Shown here: positions 1 through 8,429 of the stretch, piece after piece
Layout of the letters: the number at the start of each line of letters is the position of its first letter
Numbering within the stretch: position 1 is the first letter of the stretch
Assembly: GCF_001698225.1 (NCBI RefSeq)
Contig: NZ_CP016594.1
Span: forward strand, 4,216,001 to 4,280,000
Reading direction: 5' to 3'
DNA from: Gordonia terrae
Lineage (GTDB): Bacteria; Actinomycetota; Actinomycetes; Mycobacteriales; Mycobacteriaceae
Length of the DNA stretch: 64,000 nt
Position numbers and translations under genes: made by a program
Notes under the pieces: generated by a model
Told to the model about the DNA's origin: nothing
What the model saw: the letters and a program-made list of their open reading frames with translations, nothing else
Databases searched by the model: none

Positions 1-522
1 GCGCAGCGAGGTGTCGTTCCCATCGAGTGCGCCGGCGACCTGGTCGAGGTTGGCATTGACCTCTCGGGTGTCGACCGTGTCGGTGGTACTCGGCACGGCC
101 TGGATCACATCGCCGATCGAGTAGGGAACGGTCACCCGGCCGGCCGGGATCGGGCCGCTGAGCTCCTCACGCCCGAGCGGGATCATCGTGATCGCGTATC
201 CGCCCACCGGCGTGAGCATCCGGACTTCCATCTTCGTCTGGTCACCGACGAACGTCTCGGCATCGATGCGCGCGGTGACCTTCACCCGATCGGGTTGGAG
301 TGCGACGTCGGACACCTTGCCGATGCTGATGCCCGCGACGCGCACGTCCTGTCCGGACTCGATCGCCGAGGCGTCGGTGACCTCGAAGGTGATCGTCTTC
401 TGGCCCGGCGGACGCAGATAGATGATCGCGAGAGTGCCGAGGAGGGCCGCCACCACGACCAGGACGATCACGCCGAGCACGCCGTCGTGGGAGGTGAATC
501 TGCGTATCCCCTTCTGGTTCAT
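1..522 (-). CDS. mceC: MceC-like MCE family protein, partial (C-terminus beyond window)
   Basis: This is the N-terminal part (about 174 residues) of an MCE-family protein, a periplasmic/cell-wall lipid-binding subunit of an Mce importer. The ATG at 522-520 overlaps the mceB stop as ATGA, which fixes the start. The product begins MNQKGIRRF, followed by one hydrophobic segment (about residues 15-38, VLGVIVLVVVAALLG). The MlaD/MCE domain starts near residue 45 with the usual pattern of a substrate-facing strand and 'G..IGKV' turn (SGQDVRVAGISIGKV). It is the third mce gene after two yrbE genes, so mceC by position. The rest of the gene and any mceD-F genes lie left of the window. Confidence 0.9.
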   Translation of the reverse strand, partial: MNQKGIRRFTSHDGVLGVIVLVVVAALLGTLAIIYLRPPGQKTITFEVTDASAIESGQDVRVAGISIGKVSDVALQPDRVKVTARIDAETFVGDQTKMEVRMLTPVGGYAITMIPLGREELSGPIPAGRVTVPYSIGDVIQAVPSTTDTVDTREVNANLDQVAGALDGNDTSLR

Positions 523-1526
523 CGATTGCACAGGACCACCTCGCTACCGGTCATCAGGATTCGCACGTCGGAGGGAATGTGCGCGCGACCTTTCGCGCAC
601 TGCTTGCTGAACGAGGCATGCGTGTCGATGCCTCGCAGACCTGCAAGCGCATTGGGCATCAGCTGGAAGGACTTCAGCGCTTCCTGCATGGACGAGAACG
701 TGGTCTTGAGGAATACGTCGACATCGAATTCCTCGTTCACACCGAGCGCCACCAGAAGCCTCTCGATCGGTTCGAAGAGTGCGGGTCCGGCGCTGGCGGT
801 GACCGCGAACTCATCCAGAACCGTCATGGCGTTGCTGATCGGCAGATCGACCGCTTCCAGAAAACCCATGACCTGTGGCGACCGACCGCCCATCGTGTCG
901 GCGATACGAGCCAGATTCGACGTCAGGGTGGAGATGAGCTGCTGCCGATTCTCGGCAAACCGCGCCAGCTTCTGGGTGCTGTCCAGCATCGGGCCGAGGC
1001 CGCTGCCGTCACCCTGGAGCAGGGCGATGGCGTTCTCGCTGAACTGATTGACCTCGTCGGCGTTCATCGTCGTCAGAACCGGTTGGAGTCCGTTGAACAG
1101 TGACGTGATGTCGAAGGACGGAACCGTCTGTGCGGTCGTCGCGTGACTCACCATGGTCCCGGGCGTCTTGCCGGGTTGCAGGTCGAGATACCGCACTCCG
1201 GTCAGATTCTGGTACTTGATCGCCAGGGTCGACGTCGACGTCAGCTTCTGGCTGTCGTCCATGGTGAACTCGACCCGCGCATAGGGGGACCCGTCGTCGT
1301 TGCGTTCGAGGTCGACCGACACGATCTTGCCGATCCGCTTCCCGCGGAATCGGACGTCGCCGTTGTCGTGGAGACCCGACGCATCGGTGAAGTCGGCGCG
1401 GTAGGTCACCACGCTGGCGTCGACCGGGTTCCGCATGGCGTTCACGACGAGCACGAACAACATGACGGTCACCGCAGCGACCACCGCGACCTTTGCCCCG
1501 GCGACAACTGTGCTGCGAGATGCCAT
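519..1526 (-). CDS. mceB: MceB-like MCE family protein
   Basis: A 335-residue MCE-family subunit. The N-terminus has one membrane anchor (about residues 9-30, ending VVNAMRN), followed by the MCE domain (about 38-120, with FRGKRIGKIVSVDL and the later TGVRYLDLQPG). A long helical C-terminal region of the type thought to build the hexameric lipid tunnel follows. It is translationally coupled to mceC (ATGA at 519-522) and starts 1-2 nt after mceA ends. Such proteins carry lipids or sterols through the envelope to the YrbE permease. The substrate of this Mce system is not visible in the sequence. A chromosomal MceG-type ATPase would be needed and is not in the window. Confidence 0.92.
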   Translation of the reverse strand: MASRSTVVAGAKVAVVAAVTVMLFVLVVNAMRNPVDASVVTYRADFTDASGLHDNGDVRFRGKRIGKIVSVDLERNDDGSPYARVEFTMDDSQKLTSTSTLAIKYQNLTGVRYLDLQPGKTPGTMVSHATTAQTVPSFDITSLFNGLQPVLTTMNADEVNQFSENAIALLQGDGSGLGPMLDSTQKLARFAENRQQLISTLTSNLARIADTMGGRSPQVMGFLEAVDLPISNAMTVLDEFAVTASAGPALFEPIERLLVALGVNEEFDVDVFLKTTFSSMQEALKSFQLMPNALAGLRGIDTHASFSKQCAKGRAHIPSDVRILMTGSEVVLCNR

Positions 1527-1527
1527 C

Positions 1528-2613
1528 TCAGTTACCTCCCGCGCGTCGACCGTCGATGGACTTCATACGTTCCAGCGGACCCGAGACGGCCGGCACGCTG
1601 TCGAGGAGGAGGCGCAGCTGCAGCGTCTTGCTTGCATCGTCGCCCGTGAAACTGTTGCGCAACTGCTCGATTGCCTTTCGTGTCTTCGCCATCGACGCAC
1701 CCCCGCCGATCATCTGCGGTACCGGGTCGATCAGATATTTGAACGAGGTGACCAGGGGCGTCAGGTCGGCCGAGTGGGAAGCCAGCAGCGTTCCCGCCGC
1801 ACCGAACAATCCGCCGGAGGCGACTTCCAGCGATCGGTTCATGAGATCGTGGTACGCCTCGTCCACTCCTCGCGAACCGTCGGGCATCTTGTTGAAGACG
1901 CTGCCGGTGATCGCGTCGAGAGCCTTCATCGCCTCACGGTTGAATCCCGGGAATGCCTCGGCAAGGTCGTTCATCTCGCGCAGCAGCGTGCTGGGCAGGT
2001 GGCGTTGGGTGCGCGCCACCTTGTCGGTGAAGATGATCGCGGTCTCGATCAACGGGGAGAGTCCGTCGGCGTAGCGCATCACCTCGTCGAGGCTCTCGAT
2101 CATGTCCCGCGTCAGGGTGCCGTCCACGACGATCGAACTCCGCTCGATCATCGTCGACATGGTGAAGTCGGGGGCCGCGGAACGCCGGAGCGTCTGTCCG
2201 TCGGACAGTTCCGACCCACCCGGCATCGCGATCAGGTTGACCGCGGTGACGCCGAAGTAGTTCTGCGGCCGGTAGTCGACCTCGAACGAATCGGTGAGAC
2301 TGTCGGCGGCCTGCGGATCGAGCACCACGTCGACGTGCACGACTTCGGGGTCGGTGGAGTCGATGGCGGTTACCTCGCCGACCTCCGCGCCGCGCAACAG
2401 GATTCGGCTCCCGGTGTCCACCCCCGGGCCGAGAGCCGGCAGCACCAGATGGAGATCGGTGCCCTTGGGCGCGGTGGCCCGCGGATAGACCACGGCGAAG
2501 ACCGTGACCACGACGGCGAGTACCGCCACCGCGATGACGCCGGCGCGGACCAGTGTCCGCGTCTGGCCGCGGGCATCCCCGCGGAGGAAGTCCTGACTGC
2601 TGTATGACGACAC
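1528..2613 (-). CDS. mceA: MceA-like MCE family protein
   Basis: A 361-residue MCE-family protein, first of the mce genes after the two yrbE genes. The GTG start at 2613-2611 lies 1 nt past the yrbEB stop, so the two genes are coupled. A membrane anchor (about residues 22-45, VRAGVIAVAVLAVVVTVFAVV) is followed by the MCE domain (about 50-130, with LLRGAEVGEVTAI and the YFGVTAVNLIAMPGG strand). A helical C-terminal part follows. MceA proteins are extracellular parts of Mce lipid importers. The catabolic genes nearby and the shared CTAA-N5-TTAG promoter element at 4481 suggest uptake of the substrate degraded by the right-hand clusters; this is inference. Confidence 0.92.
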   Translation of the reverse strand: MSSYSSQDFLRGDARGQTRTLVRAGVIAVAVLAVVVTVFAVVYPRATAPKGTDLHLVLPALGPGVDTGSRILLRGAEVGEVTAIDSTDPEVVHVDVVLDPQAADSLTDSFEVDYRPQNYFGVTAVNLIAMPGGSELSDGQTLRRSAAPDFTMSTMIERSSIVVDGTLTRDMIESLDEVMRYADGLSPLIETAIIFTDKVARTQRHLPSTLLREMNDLAEAFPGFNREAMKALDAITGSVFNKMPDGSRGVDEAYHDLMNRSLEVASGGLFGAAGTLLASHSADLTPLVTSFKYLIDPVPQMIGGGASMAKTRKAIEQLRNSFTGDDASKTLQLRLLLDSVPAVSGPLERMKSIDGRRAGGN

Positions 2614-2614
2614 G

Positions 2615-3478
2615 TCAACCCCTGAACGGAAGGACCGGATTGAGGCCCCAGATGGCCACGGTCATGAGGAAATTGAGGACAACGATGGCCACCAGGCTCG
2701 CACGGATCGCCCGCCCGGATGCGGCACCGACACCGGCCGGCCCGCCGGACGCGAAATACCCGTAGTAGCAGTGGATGATGGTGATCACCGCACAGAAGAT
2801 GAGTGCCTTCGCCACCGACGCCAGCAAGTCCGGTATCGAGACGAACTGGGCGAAATAGTGATCGTAGGTCCCCTCGGGTTGGTCGTGGAACAGCTTCACG
2901 ATCAGCCCGCCTGTCAGGAAGCTGACGACCAGGGCCATGAGGTAGCTCGGCAGGACCACGAGCATGCCGCCGATCAAGCGTGTCCCGACCACGAACGGGA
3001 TCGCGCGAAGACCCATGGTCTCGGTGGCGTCGATCTCCTCGGAGATCCGCATGGCACCGATCTCGGCGGTCATCCGGCAGCCTGCTTGAGCCGCGAATCC
3101 GATCCCGGTGATGATCGGCGCGACGACACGGATGTTGCCGAACGAGTTGATGATCCCGGTCAGCGCGCCGAAACCGAGGAGGTCGAACGCCATGAAGGCC
3201 ATGATCGCCACCACCGATCCCACGGCGATCCCGAGGAAGAACATCAGGCTCACCACACCGCCGTCGACGATGATCGAGCCGCTGCCCCAGGCCATGTCGT
3301 TCATGGTCTTCATCGTCTGCTTGCGGTAATGCCGGATTGTCGTGGGCAGCAGAACGAATGTCTTGCCCACGAACACGACGATCTGACCGAACGTTGCGAA
3401 CGCGTTGGTGAAGCTCTCGCCCACCGAACGTCCCAGCCGGCCCAGTGCGCCGGTACGAGGAGCTGCGTGTGTTGTCAT
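2615..3478 (-). CDS. yrbEB: YrbEB-like Mce permease
   Basis: A 287-residue MlaE/YrbE-family integral membrane permease, the second permease subunit of the Mce system. Several hydrophobic segments are visible, and the family's cytoplasmic coupling loop is present (CRMTAEIGAMRISEEIDA, then TMGLRAIPFVVGTRLIGG). The ATG at 3478 lies 4 nt after the yrbEA stop. YrbEA and YrbEB normally pair as the membrane core and are energised by an unlinked MceG ATPase. Length and motifs are normal for the family. Confidence 0.94.
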   Translation of the reverse strand: MTTHAAPRTGALGRLGRSVGESFTNAFATFGQIVVFVGKTFVLLPTTIRHYRKQTMKTMNDMAWGSGSIIVDGGVVSLMFFLGIAVGSVVAIMAFMAFDLLGFGALTGIINSFGNIRVVAPIITGIGFAAQAGCRMTAEIGAMRISEEIDATETMGLRAIPFVVGTRLIGGMLVVLPSYLMALVVSFLTGGLIVKLFHDQPEGTYDHYFAQFVSIPDLLASVAKALIFCAVITIIHCYYGYFASGGPAGVGAASGRAIRASLVAIVVLNFLMTVAIWGLNPVLPFRG

Positions 3479-3482
3479 GTCG

Positions 3483-4343
3483 TCACGCCAATCGGGCCGG
3501 GAAGAACATGGCCTGCAGCTGGCTGACCGCCATGTTCGTCATGAAGATGCAGAGGACGCTCAGGACCACCGACGCGTTGACCGCGTTGGCGACGCCCTTG
3601 GGCCCGCCCTTGGCCTCCAGCCCTCGCAGGCTCGCGATCACCACGACGATGAACGCGAACAGGACCGCCTTGAGGACCGAGAACATCAAGTCCGTCGGTG
3701 TCGCGAAGGTGCCGAAGGACTGCCAGAAGCTGGCCGGTACCACGTCGTTGACGTTCGCCGAGATCGCAAGTCCGGCTGCGACTCCCGAAGCGATGATCAT
3801 GACGCAGAGCGCCGGCGCGATCGCCAGCATGGCCAGGAACCGGGGCACGATGAGCCGCTGAACCGGATTCACGCCGATGACCCGCATCGCCTCGATCTCC
3901 TCGCGGATCGATCGTGCGCCGAGATCCGAGGCGATGGCCGACGCCGCGGCGCCGCTCATCAGCAGGCCGGCCGCCATCGGGGCTCCCTGGTTGACCACGC
4001 CCAGGCCGCTCGCGGCACCGGCGAGTGAGTTCGCGCCGACTTGATCCATGACACCGCCGACCTGAACCGACACCTCGGCGCCGATGGGCACCGCCATGAG
4101 AAGCGCCGGGAGCGCGGTGACCTTGAACAGCTTCCACATCTGATCGATCACCTCGGCACCGGCCAGGCGCAACGAGAGCGCGTCGGTGATCGCGAAGCGG
4201 ATCATCTCCATCGCCAGACGCGCCGAGCGGCCGATGGTCGCCAGACTGCGTGTGATCCGGTCGATCACGCCGCCACCCACCCTGCGGAGCGCGTCAACCG
4301 ACCTCACTCCTGGACTGCGCTCTCCCAGAGCACTGACGGTCAT
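3483..4343 (-). CDS. yrbEA: YrbEA-like Mce permease, first gene of the mce operon
   Basis: A 286-residue MlaE/YrbE permease. The reading frame stays open upstream to 4517, but I place the start at the ATG of 4343-4341 (MTVSALGERSPG). A GAGAGGA ribosome site lies 6-7 nt before it, and the upstream extension is Arg/His-rich and unlike the family. The coupling loop ASDLGARSIREEIEAMRVIGVNP is typical. It is the first gene of a leftward operon of at least five genes. The 138-nt leader runs to a CTAA-N5-TTAG palindrome at 4481-4493, the element also found on the catabolic promoters at 30-61 kb. Confidence 0.93.
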   Translation of the reverse strand: MTVSALGERSPGVRSVDALRRVGGGVIDRITRSLATIGRSARLAMEMIRFAITDALSLRLAGAEVIDQMWKLFKVTALPALLMAVPIGAEVSVQVGGVMDQVGANSLAGAASGLGVVNQGAPMAAGLLMSGAAASAIASDLGARSIREEIEAMRVIGVNPVQRLIVPRFLAMLAIAPALCVMIIASGVAAGLAISANVNDVVPASFWQSFGTFATPTDLMFSVLKAVLFAFIVVVIASLRGLEAKGGPKGVANAVNASVVLSVLCIFMTNMAVSQLQAMFFPARLA

Positions 4344-4480
4344 TGGTGATCCTCTCGAATTGTCGCGGAGCCATCCGCGTCGGTCGTACTTCGGGTGACG
4401 TTCCACCCCTGGCTGTCTGGGACGTTTGACCACCCGGTGGCGCACGCTTGCGGCCACTTTCCACCAGACGTGCCTGTGGC

Positions 4481-4493
4481 CTAAAACCTTTAG
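4481..4493 (-). promoter_or_regulatory. CTAA-N5-TTAG operator (type II) at the mce promoter
   Basis: The sequence CTAAAACCTTTAG is an exact CTAA-N5-TTAG palindrome in an AT-rich island upstream of yrbEA. It matches eight sites at catabolic promoters between 30.7 and 61.4 kb. It probably binds a repressor shared with those genes. Confidence 0.6.
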
Positions 4494-4657
4494 TTGAACT
4501 ACTGTGACCCCCGACACTTTGACCGCTCCTGAGCCTAGCAGTCATGAGACGTAATCTGTCAAGTGTCAGCAGCTCGGGATCGAAGGAATCAGCCACCGAA
4601 CCGGGCCAACCGGACACCGAGAGACGCCGCCGGCGACCTTTCGGACACGTCCGGCCG

Positions 4658-4683
4658 CCGGACGCGCTCCCGGCGCGGTCCGG
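4658..4683 (-). terminator. Candidate terminator hairpin after aldehyde dehydrogenase
   Basis: CCGGACGCGC pairs with GCGCGGTCCGG across a 4-5 nt loop with one bulge, about 30 nt past the aldehyde dehydrogenase stop on the minus strand. There is no T-tract, as is usual in GC-rich actinobacteria. Confidence 0.4.
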
Positions 4684-4715
4684 TCAACCGACAGCGGCGG
4701 CAGCCCCCGGGCGGC

Positions 4716-6107
4716 TCAGCCCATCAGCCGCCGCAGCACCTTCTCCATCGCACGGCTGTATGGCGGGTAGGTCGCCGCCAGGTCCGGGCGAGCAGGTTTG
4801 CTCAAGACCGCCTTGCGATGACTGAACGTGTCGAATCCGTTCCGCCCGTGGTAATTCCCCATTCCGGAAGCTCCGACGCCGCCGAACGGCAGCTCGGGGA
4901 CCAGAAGCTGGTACAGCAGATGATTCACCGTCACCGAACCCGATGACGTCCGCTCCACGACCGCATCCTCGACCGCCCGGGAACCGGTGAACAGATACAG
5001 GGCAAGCGGTTTCGGCCGGGAGTTGACGAAGTCGATCGCGGCGTCGAGGTCGGGCACCGAGATCAGCGGCAACACCGGGCCGAAGATCTCCTCCTGCATC
5101 AGCTCGGAGTCGGGATCGGGGTCGGTGACCAGCGCAGGCTTGATCGTCCGCTTGGCATCGTCGATCTCGCCGCCGTACTGTTCGCCGCCATGGGTCTGGA
5201 GAACGCGTCGCAGGCGGTCCACATGGCGCTGATTCACGATGCGGGTGGTGTCGTGCGCGGCCCGCAGCGGTAGCTCCTCGAGCAATCGTTCGACCAGCGC
5301 GGGCCGTACGGACTCCTCGACGAGGACATAGTCCGGAGCGGTACACGTCTGGCCCGCGTTCACCGACTTGGCCCACGCGATGCGTCTGGCCGCCACGTCG
5401 AGATCGGCGTCGGCAGCGACGATCACGGGACTCTTGCCCCCGAGTTCGAGTGTCACCGGGGTCAGATTCTGGGCGCTCGCGGCCATGACCGCGCGGCCGA
5501 TCGACGTCGACCCGGTGAAGAAGGTGTGGTCGAACGGCTGGGCTGCCAGTGCGGCGCTGACCTCCGCGTCCCCCAGTACGACGCGCACAGCCTCGGCGTC
5601 GAGGTAGCGCGGGAGTTGTTCGGACAGCAGCCGCGCAGTGGCGGCCGCCAGCTCCGACGGTTTCACCACGGCGGCGTTGCCGGCCGCGAGGCAACTGACC
5701 AGCGGATGCAGCGTCAAGAGGATCGGGAAGTTCCACGCGCCGAGGATGAGCGCGACCCCCTTCGGCTCGGACACGACCCATGCCTTTCCGGGCGCGGTCG
5801 CGGCGCTCATCCGCACCTTGTCCGGCTTCATCCACCGCGCCACGTTGGCGAGTGAATGCCGGATCTCGTGCCGGACAGGAGCGACGTCGGCCATGAAGGT
5901 TGCCATGGACCCGCGTCCGAGATCGGCTCCGATCGCGGCTGCGATCGCCGGCTCGCACTCATCGATGAACCGCAGCAATCCCTCGAGCTGCGCGACTCGC
6001 CACGACAGTGGTCGCGTGCGACCACTGTCGAACGCGGATCGCGCGCCGGCCAACGCCGACCCGGATTCGGTGCCGGCCGTGCTCGTCGACATCTCGGTAA
6101 CACTCAT
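4716..6107 (-). CDS. Aldehyde dehydrogenase, class 3-like
   Basis: A 463-residue NAD(P)-dependent aldehyde dehydrogenase that would oxidise a fatty or terpenoid-type aldehyde to its acid. The catalytic Glu221 (ELGGKSP) and Cys255 (GQTCTAPDY) are present. The cofactor-binding GAWNFP and FTGS segments and the class-3 C-terminal GMGNYHGRNGFDTFSHRKAV are also present. Length fits the compact class-3/coniferyl-aldehyde group rather than the roughly 500-residue class. The ATG at 6107 is preceded by a weak AGAAAG site. It is transcribed alone, leftward, and its promoter carries a 7-3-7 palindrome at 6165-6181. Its place next to two MpaB-type oxygenases suggests it oxidises an aldehyde from C=C cleavage; that is inference. 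Confidence 0.92.
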   Translation of the reverse strand: MSVTEMSTSTAGTESGSALAGARSAFDSGRTRPLSWRVAQLEGLLRFIDECEPAIAAAIGADLGRGSMATFMADVAPVRHEIRHSLANVARWMKPDKVRMSAATAPGKAWVVSEPKGVALILGAWNFPILLTLHPLVSCLAAGNAAVVKPSELAAATARLLSEQLPRYLDAEAVRVVLGDAEVSAALAAQPFDHTFFTGSTSIGRAVMAASAQNLTPVTLELGGKSPVIVAADADLDVAARRIAWAKSVNAGQTCTAPDYVLVEESVRPALVERLLEELPLRAAHDTTRIVNQRHVDRLRRVLQTHGGEQYGGEIDDAKRTIKPALVTDPDPDSELMQEEIFGPVLPLISVPDLDAAIDFVNSRPKPLALYLFTGSRAVEDAVVERTSSGSVTVNHLLYQLLVPELPFGGVGASGMGNYHGRNGFDTFSHRKAVLSKPARPDLAATYPPYSRAMEKVLRRLMG

Positions 6108-6164
6108 GGTGGCTTCGCTTTCTGCTGCGTCGAGGACTCACCCCCGGGCTGAAGTATGCGGCGA

Positions 6165-6181
6165 GCGTACACAGTGTTCAG
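6165..6181 (-). promoter_or_regulatory. 7-3-7 palindromic operator (type I), aldehyde dehydrogenase promoter
   Basis: GCGTACA-CAG-TGTTCAG. On the minus strand the downstream half carries TACGCT, a TANNNT -10-like hexamer. It is one of eight related sites confined to 6.1-29.0 kb. Confidence 0.6.
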
Positions 6182-6230
6182 ACGTGATGTCAATCACTTG
6201 CGGTGCCTTGTGGGGCGCTCGTCCCACCGA

Positions 6231-6247
6231 CCATACATCTTGTATGG
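6231..6247 (+). promoter_or_regulatory. 7-3-7 palindromic operator (type I), crotonase promoter
   Basis: CCATACA-TCT-TGTATGG is a perfect inverted repeat ending 27 bp before the crotonase ATG at 6275. With the site at 6165 it gives each arm of this divergent region its own operator. Confidence 0.65.
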
Positions 6248-6274
6248 AGGCGGCGTCTGCCCTATCGTGAGCTC

Positions 6275-7072
6275 ATGATCGACTGGACCGTCACCGCACA
6301 CACCGAGACGCTCGAAACCGCGGACGGCGACGGGGTCCGCCGCCTGATGCTGTCGCGCCCCGCCGCGCTCAACGCTTTCGACGAGGCGCTCCAGAGCGAC
6401 CTCCTGGACGCGGTCGCCGCCGCCGCGACCGACGACACCGTGCGATGCGTTCTTCTCGCCGGTCGAGGCCGGGCCTTCTGTGCCGGAGCGGATCTCGCGC
6501 TCGACGGGGTCGGCCCGGATGTGCGGCTGGCACCGCGGACCGAGCGCGAACTCACGCAGTTCTACAACCCGATCGTGCGCGGGCTGCGCGAGATGCGAAA
6601 GCCGGTCGTGGCCGCGGTGAACGGGGCTGCGGTGGGCGTCGGTTGCGCCGTCGCCCTCGCGGGCGACCACGTCGTCGGAGCGAGGTCGGCGTCGTTCGCA
6701 CTCGCGTTCTCACGAGTGGGGCTCACACTCGACGGCGGCGCCTCGCTTCTCGTCGGGGCGCGCGTGGGATTCGGTCGTGCGTCGCGGATGGCCCTGCTGG
6801 CCGAACGGGTCGATGCCGACACCGCGTTCTCCTGGGGGCTGATCGACGCGGTGGTCGACGATGCGGATCTCACCGACCACGTGGAGTCCCTCGCCGGAAA
6901 GCTCGCCGCCGGACCCACCGAGGCCTATGCCGCGACCAAACGCAGCCTGAATGCCGCACTGCTCCATCGCCTCGAGGATGCCTTCGACGTCGAGGTCGCG
7001 GGTCAGACCGCCCTCGTCGACAGCCCCGGCTTCCGAACCGCGATCACCCGCTTCAGCGGGTCGAAGGGCTGA
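6275..7072 (+). CDS. Enoyl-CoA hydratase/isomerase family protein (PaaG-like active site)
   Basis: A 265-residue crotonase-fold protein. The frame is open upstream to 6203, but that would run through the operator at 6231. The ATG at 6275 (MIDWTVTAHT) fits a transcript starting just after the operator. The oxyanion-hole segments RAFCAGADL and NGAAVGVGCAVALAGD are present. Classical crotonases have Glu in 'GLPE'; here the segment reads FSRVGLTLDGGAS, with an Asp as in PaaG-type ring/double-bond isomerases. It is therefore more likely an isomerase or lyase than a simple hydratase. It converges on the tandem-TetR gene with a 13-bp gap. Confidence 0.85.
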   Translation: MIDWTVTAHTETLETADGDGVRRLMLSRPAALNAFDEALQSDLLDAVAAAATDDTVRCVLLAGRGRAFCAGADLALDGVGPDVRLAPRTERELTQFYNPIVRGLREMRKPVVAAVNGAAVGVGCAVALAGDHVVGARSASFALAFSRVGLTLDGGASLLVGARVGFGRASRMALLAERVDADTAFSWGLIDAVVDDADLTDHVESLAGKLAAGPTEAYAATKRSLNAALLHRLEDAFDVEVAGQTALVDSPGFRTAITRFSGSKG

Positions 7073-7085
7073 AAACCGCTGCCTC

Positions 7086-8381
7086 TCACCGACTTCCGTA
7101 GATCGCGGCGTACATGAATCTCGCCACCATGTCGGTGACCGCGTCGATGTCGTCCAGGTGCGTCTCACCGGCGAGCGATCCTGCGATCGTACGCTCGATG
7201 GTCCACAGCAGCGTGGCCGTGTATTCGCTGGCCGGTGGCCCGGCCGGTGCCAGACCTCGTGCCCGATCGGCGACGATGATCGATTCCAGAGTCGTCTCCA
7301 TGGCGTTCATGGCGGCGAGGTACTCGGCTCGCAGTTCCGGCAGGCGTGGCCACTCGTGCACGGCGTTCTTGATCACGGCGCCGGCATGTCCGTCGAGATG
7401 AAGCCACTGTCCGACCTGCGCGAGCAAGACCGATGGGTCCTGCCGGTCGACGTCGGCGACCGCGGTCAGCGCGGCGACGATGTCGGCTGCCGCCTGCCGG
7501 AACAGAACGACGAAAGCGTCTTCTTTGCTCCGGAAGTAGAAGTAGAAGGACGCGCGGGACGTGTTCGACTGCTTCAGGATCTTCGCCACGGACAACTCGG
7601 CCAGCGTCTCGGTGAGCAGTAGTTCGCGCATGGCCTGGAGGATGTTCTGCGCCGTCTCCGTCTCCACCGCGGGATTGTCGATCGCGGGGAGCAACTCCCG
7701 CTTTGCGTCGGCGGCATCGCCCGACTTCTTGCGTCGGCCCTTCGGCACCGTCCGGCCGCCGTAGATGGCCGCTTCGTTGATGGCACTCAGCGACGTGGTG
7801 ACACTCGCCGCCGCGGGAAGCCGATCGTCGAGCCCCCGCGTGCTGACGTAGAAGGCCCGTTCGGAACCACCGACCAGCATCGCGGCCAGCATCTTCGCGG
7901 GAGCGCCGTCCGGAGCGCGGCCCTCGGCACGCTCGAACGTGATCTGCTCGGCGACGGCCGCGACGAACTGCTCGAACATCCGCTGCCAGGCCGCGGCGAC
8001 CGCGGGCTTGCTGTGCATGTGCTCGATGACCGCGCAGATGACCGCCCCATGTCGCGACCACATGTCGAGCGTGTGCTCGAGACTCGAGCCCATGCGCCGT
8101 GCCCGATCACGTCCCGGATCGGTGGACCACGGCGCATCAGCGGCGTAGGACTCGTCGAACACTCGTCCCAGAAGCGCCACCAGGACGTCGTACTTGTTGG
8201 CAAAGTAGTGGTAGAAGTTGGCCCGGGAAAGGCCGGCCGTCTCCAGGATCTGAGCAACGGTCAGATCCTGAAGAGATGTCGACGTGAGCAGTTCCTCGGT
8301 CGCCCGGAACACCGCGAGTTCGGCAGGGGAACTCCCGTCGTAGTCACGGGGGCGCCGCCGCACGAAAGAACTCGAAGCCAT
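7086..8381 (-). CDS. Tandem TetR-family regulator (two TetR modules in one chain), copy 1
   Basis: A 431-residue regulator, twice the usual TetR length. The first TetR DNA-binding domain is at about residues 22-72 (recognition helix TAGLSRANFYHYF, 48-60), followed by its ligand domain (ALICAVIEHMHS region). A basic linker (PKGRRKKSGD, about 213-222) leads to a second DNA-binding domain at about 243-292 (SNTSRASFYFYF, 272-283) and its ligand domain ending AAIYGSR. One chain could thus act as an intramolecular pseudo-dimer. I start it at the ATG of 8381 because an upstream ATG (8399) would put the 7-3-7 operator inside the gene. The operator lies 7 bp before this ATG with a TATGAT -10-like hexamer, suggesting a leaderless, self-regulated transcript. 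A close paralogue lies at 23810. Confidence 0.88.
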   Translation of the reverse strand: MASSSFVRRRPRDYDGSSPAELAVFRATEELLTSTSLQDLTVAQILETAGLSRANFYHYFANKYDVLVALLGRVFDESYAADAPWSTDPGRDRARRMGSSLEHTLDMWSRHGAVICAVIEHMHSKPAVAAAWQRMFEQFVAAVAEQITFERAEGRAPDGAPAKMLAAMLVGGSERAFYVSTRGLDDRLPAAASVTTSLSAINEAAIYGGRTVPKGRRKKSGDAADAKRELLPAIDNPAVETETAQNILQAMRELLLTETLAELSVAKILKQSNTSRASFYFYFRSKEDAFVVLFRQAAADIVAALTAVADVDRQDPSVLLAQVGQWLHLDGHAGAVIKNAVHEWPRLPELRAEYLAAMNAMETTLESIIVADRARGLAPAGPPASEYTATLLWTIERTIAGSLAGETHLDDIDAVTDMVARFMYAAIYGSR

Positions 8382-8388
8382 AACGGCA

Positions 8389-8405
8389 TCATACTTCATG
8401 TCCGG
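8389..8405 (-). promoter_or_regulatory. 7-3-7 operator (type I) at the tandem-TetR gene
   Basis: TCATACT-TCA-TGTCCGG, the most divergent of the eight sites. It lies immediately before the regulator's start codon, as expected for autoregulation. The minus strand reads TATGAT, then 6 nt, then ATG. The stretch TGTCCGGACA (8399-8408) adds a second short palindrome. Confidence 0.5.
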
Positions 8406-8429
8406 ACACAACGTCTGCCCGGTTCGAGG

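Larger units (their letters stand above)
4344..4715. other. Intergenic region between yrbEA and aldehyde dehydrogenase
   Basis: This 372-bp stretch has no credible gene. Its left part is the yrbEA leader and promoter with the palindrome at 4481-4493. Its right part holds a GC-rich hairpin (4658-4683) just past the aldehyde dehydrogenase stop. Short open frames here have no ribosome site and are arginine/proline-rich shadows. Confidence 0.7.

Noticed and set aside
4344..4517. Longer YrbEA starting at 4517
   Set aside because: The extension is basic and unlike YrbE proteins, would run through the operator at 4481, and the ATG at 4343 has a proper ribosome site.
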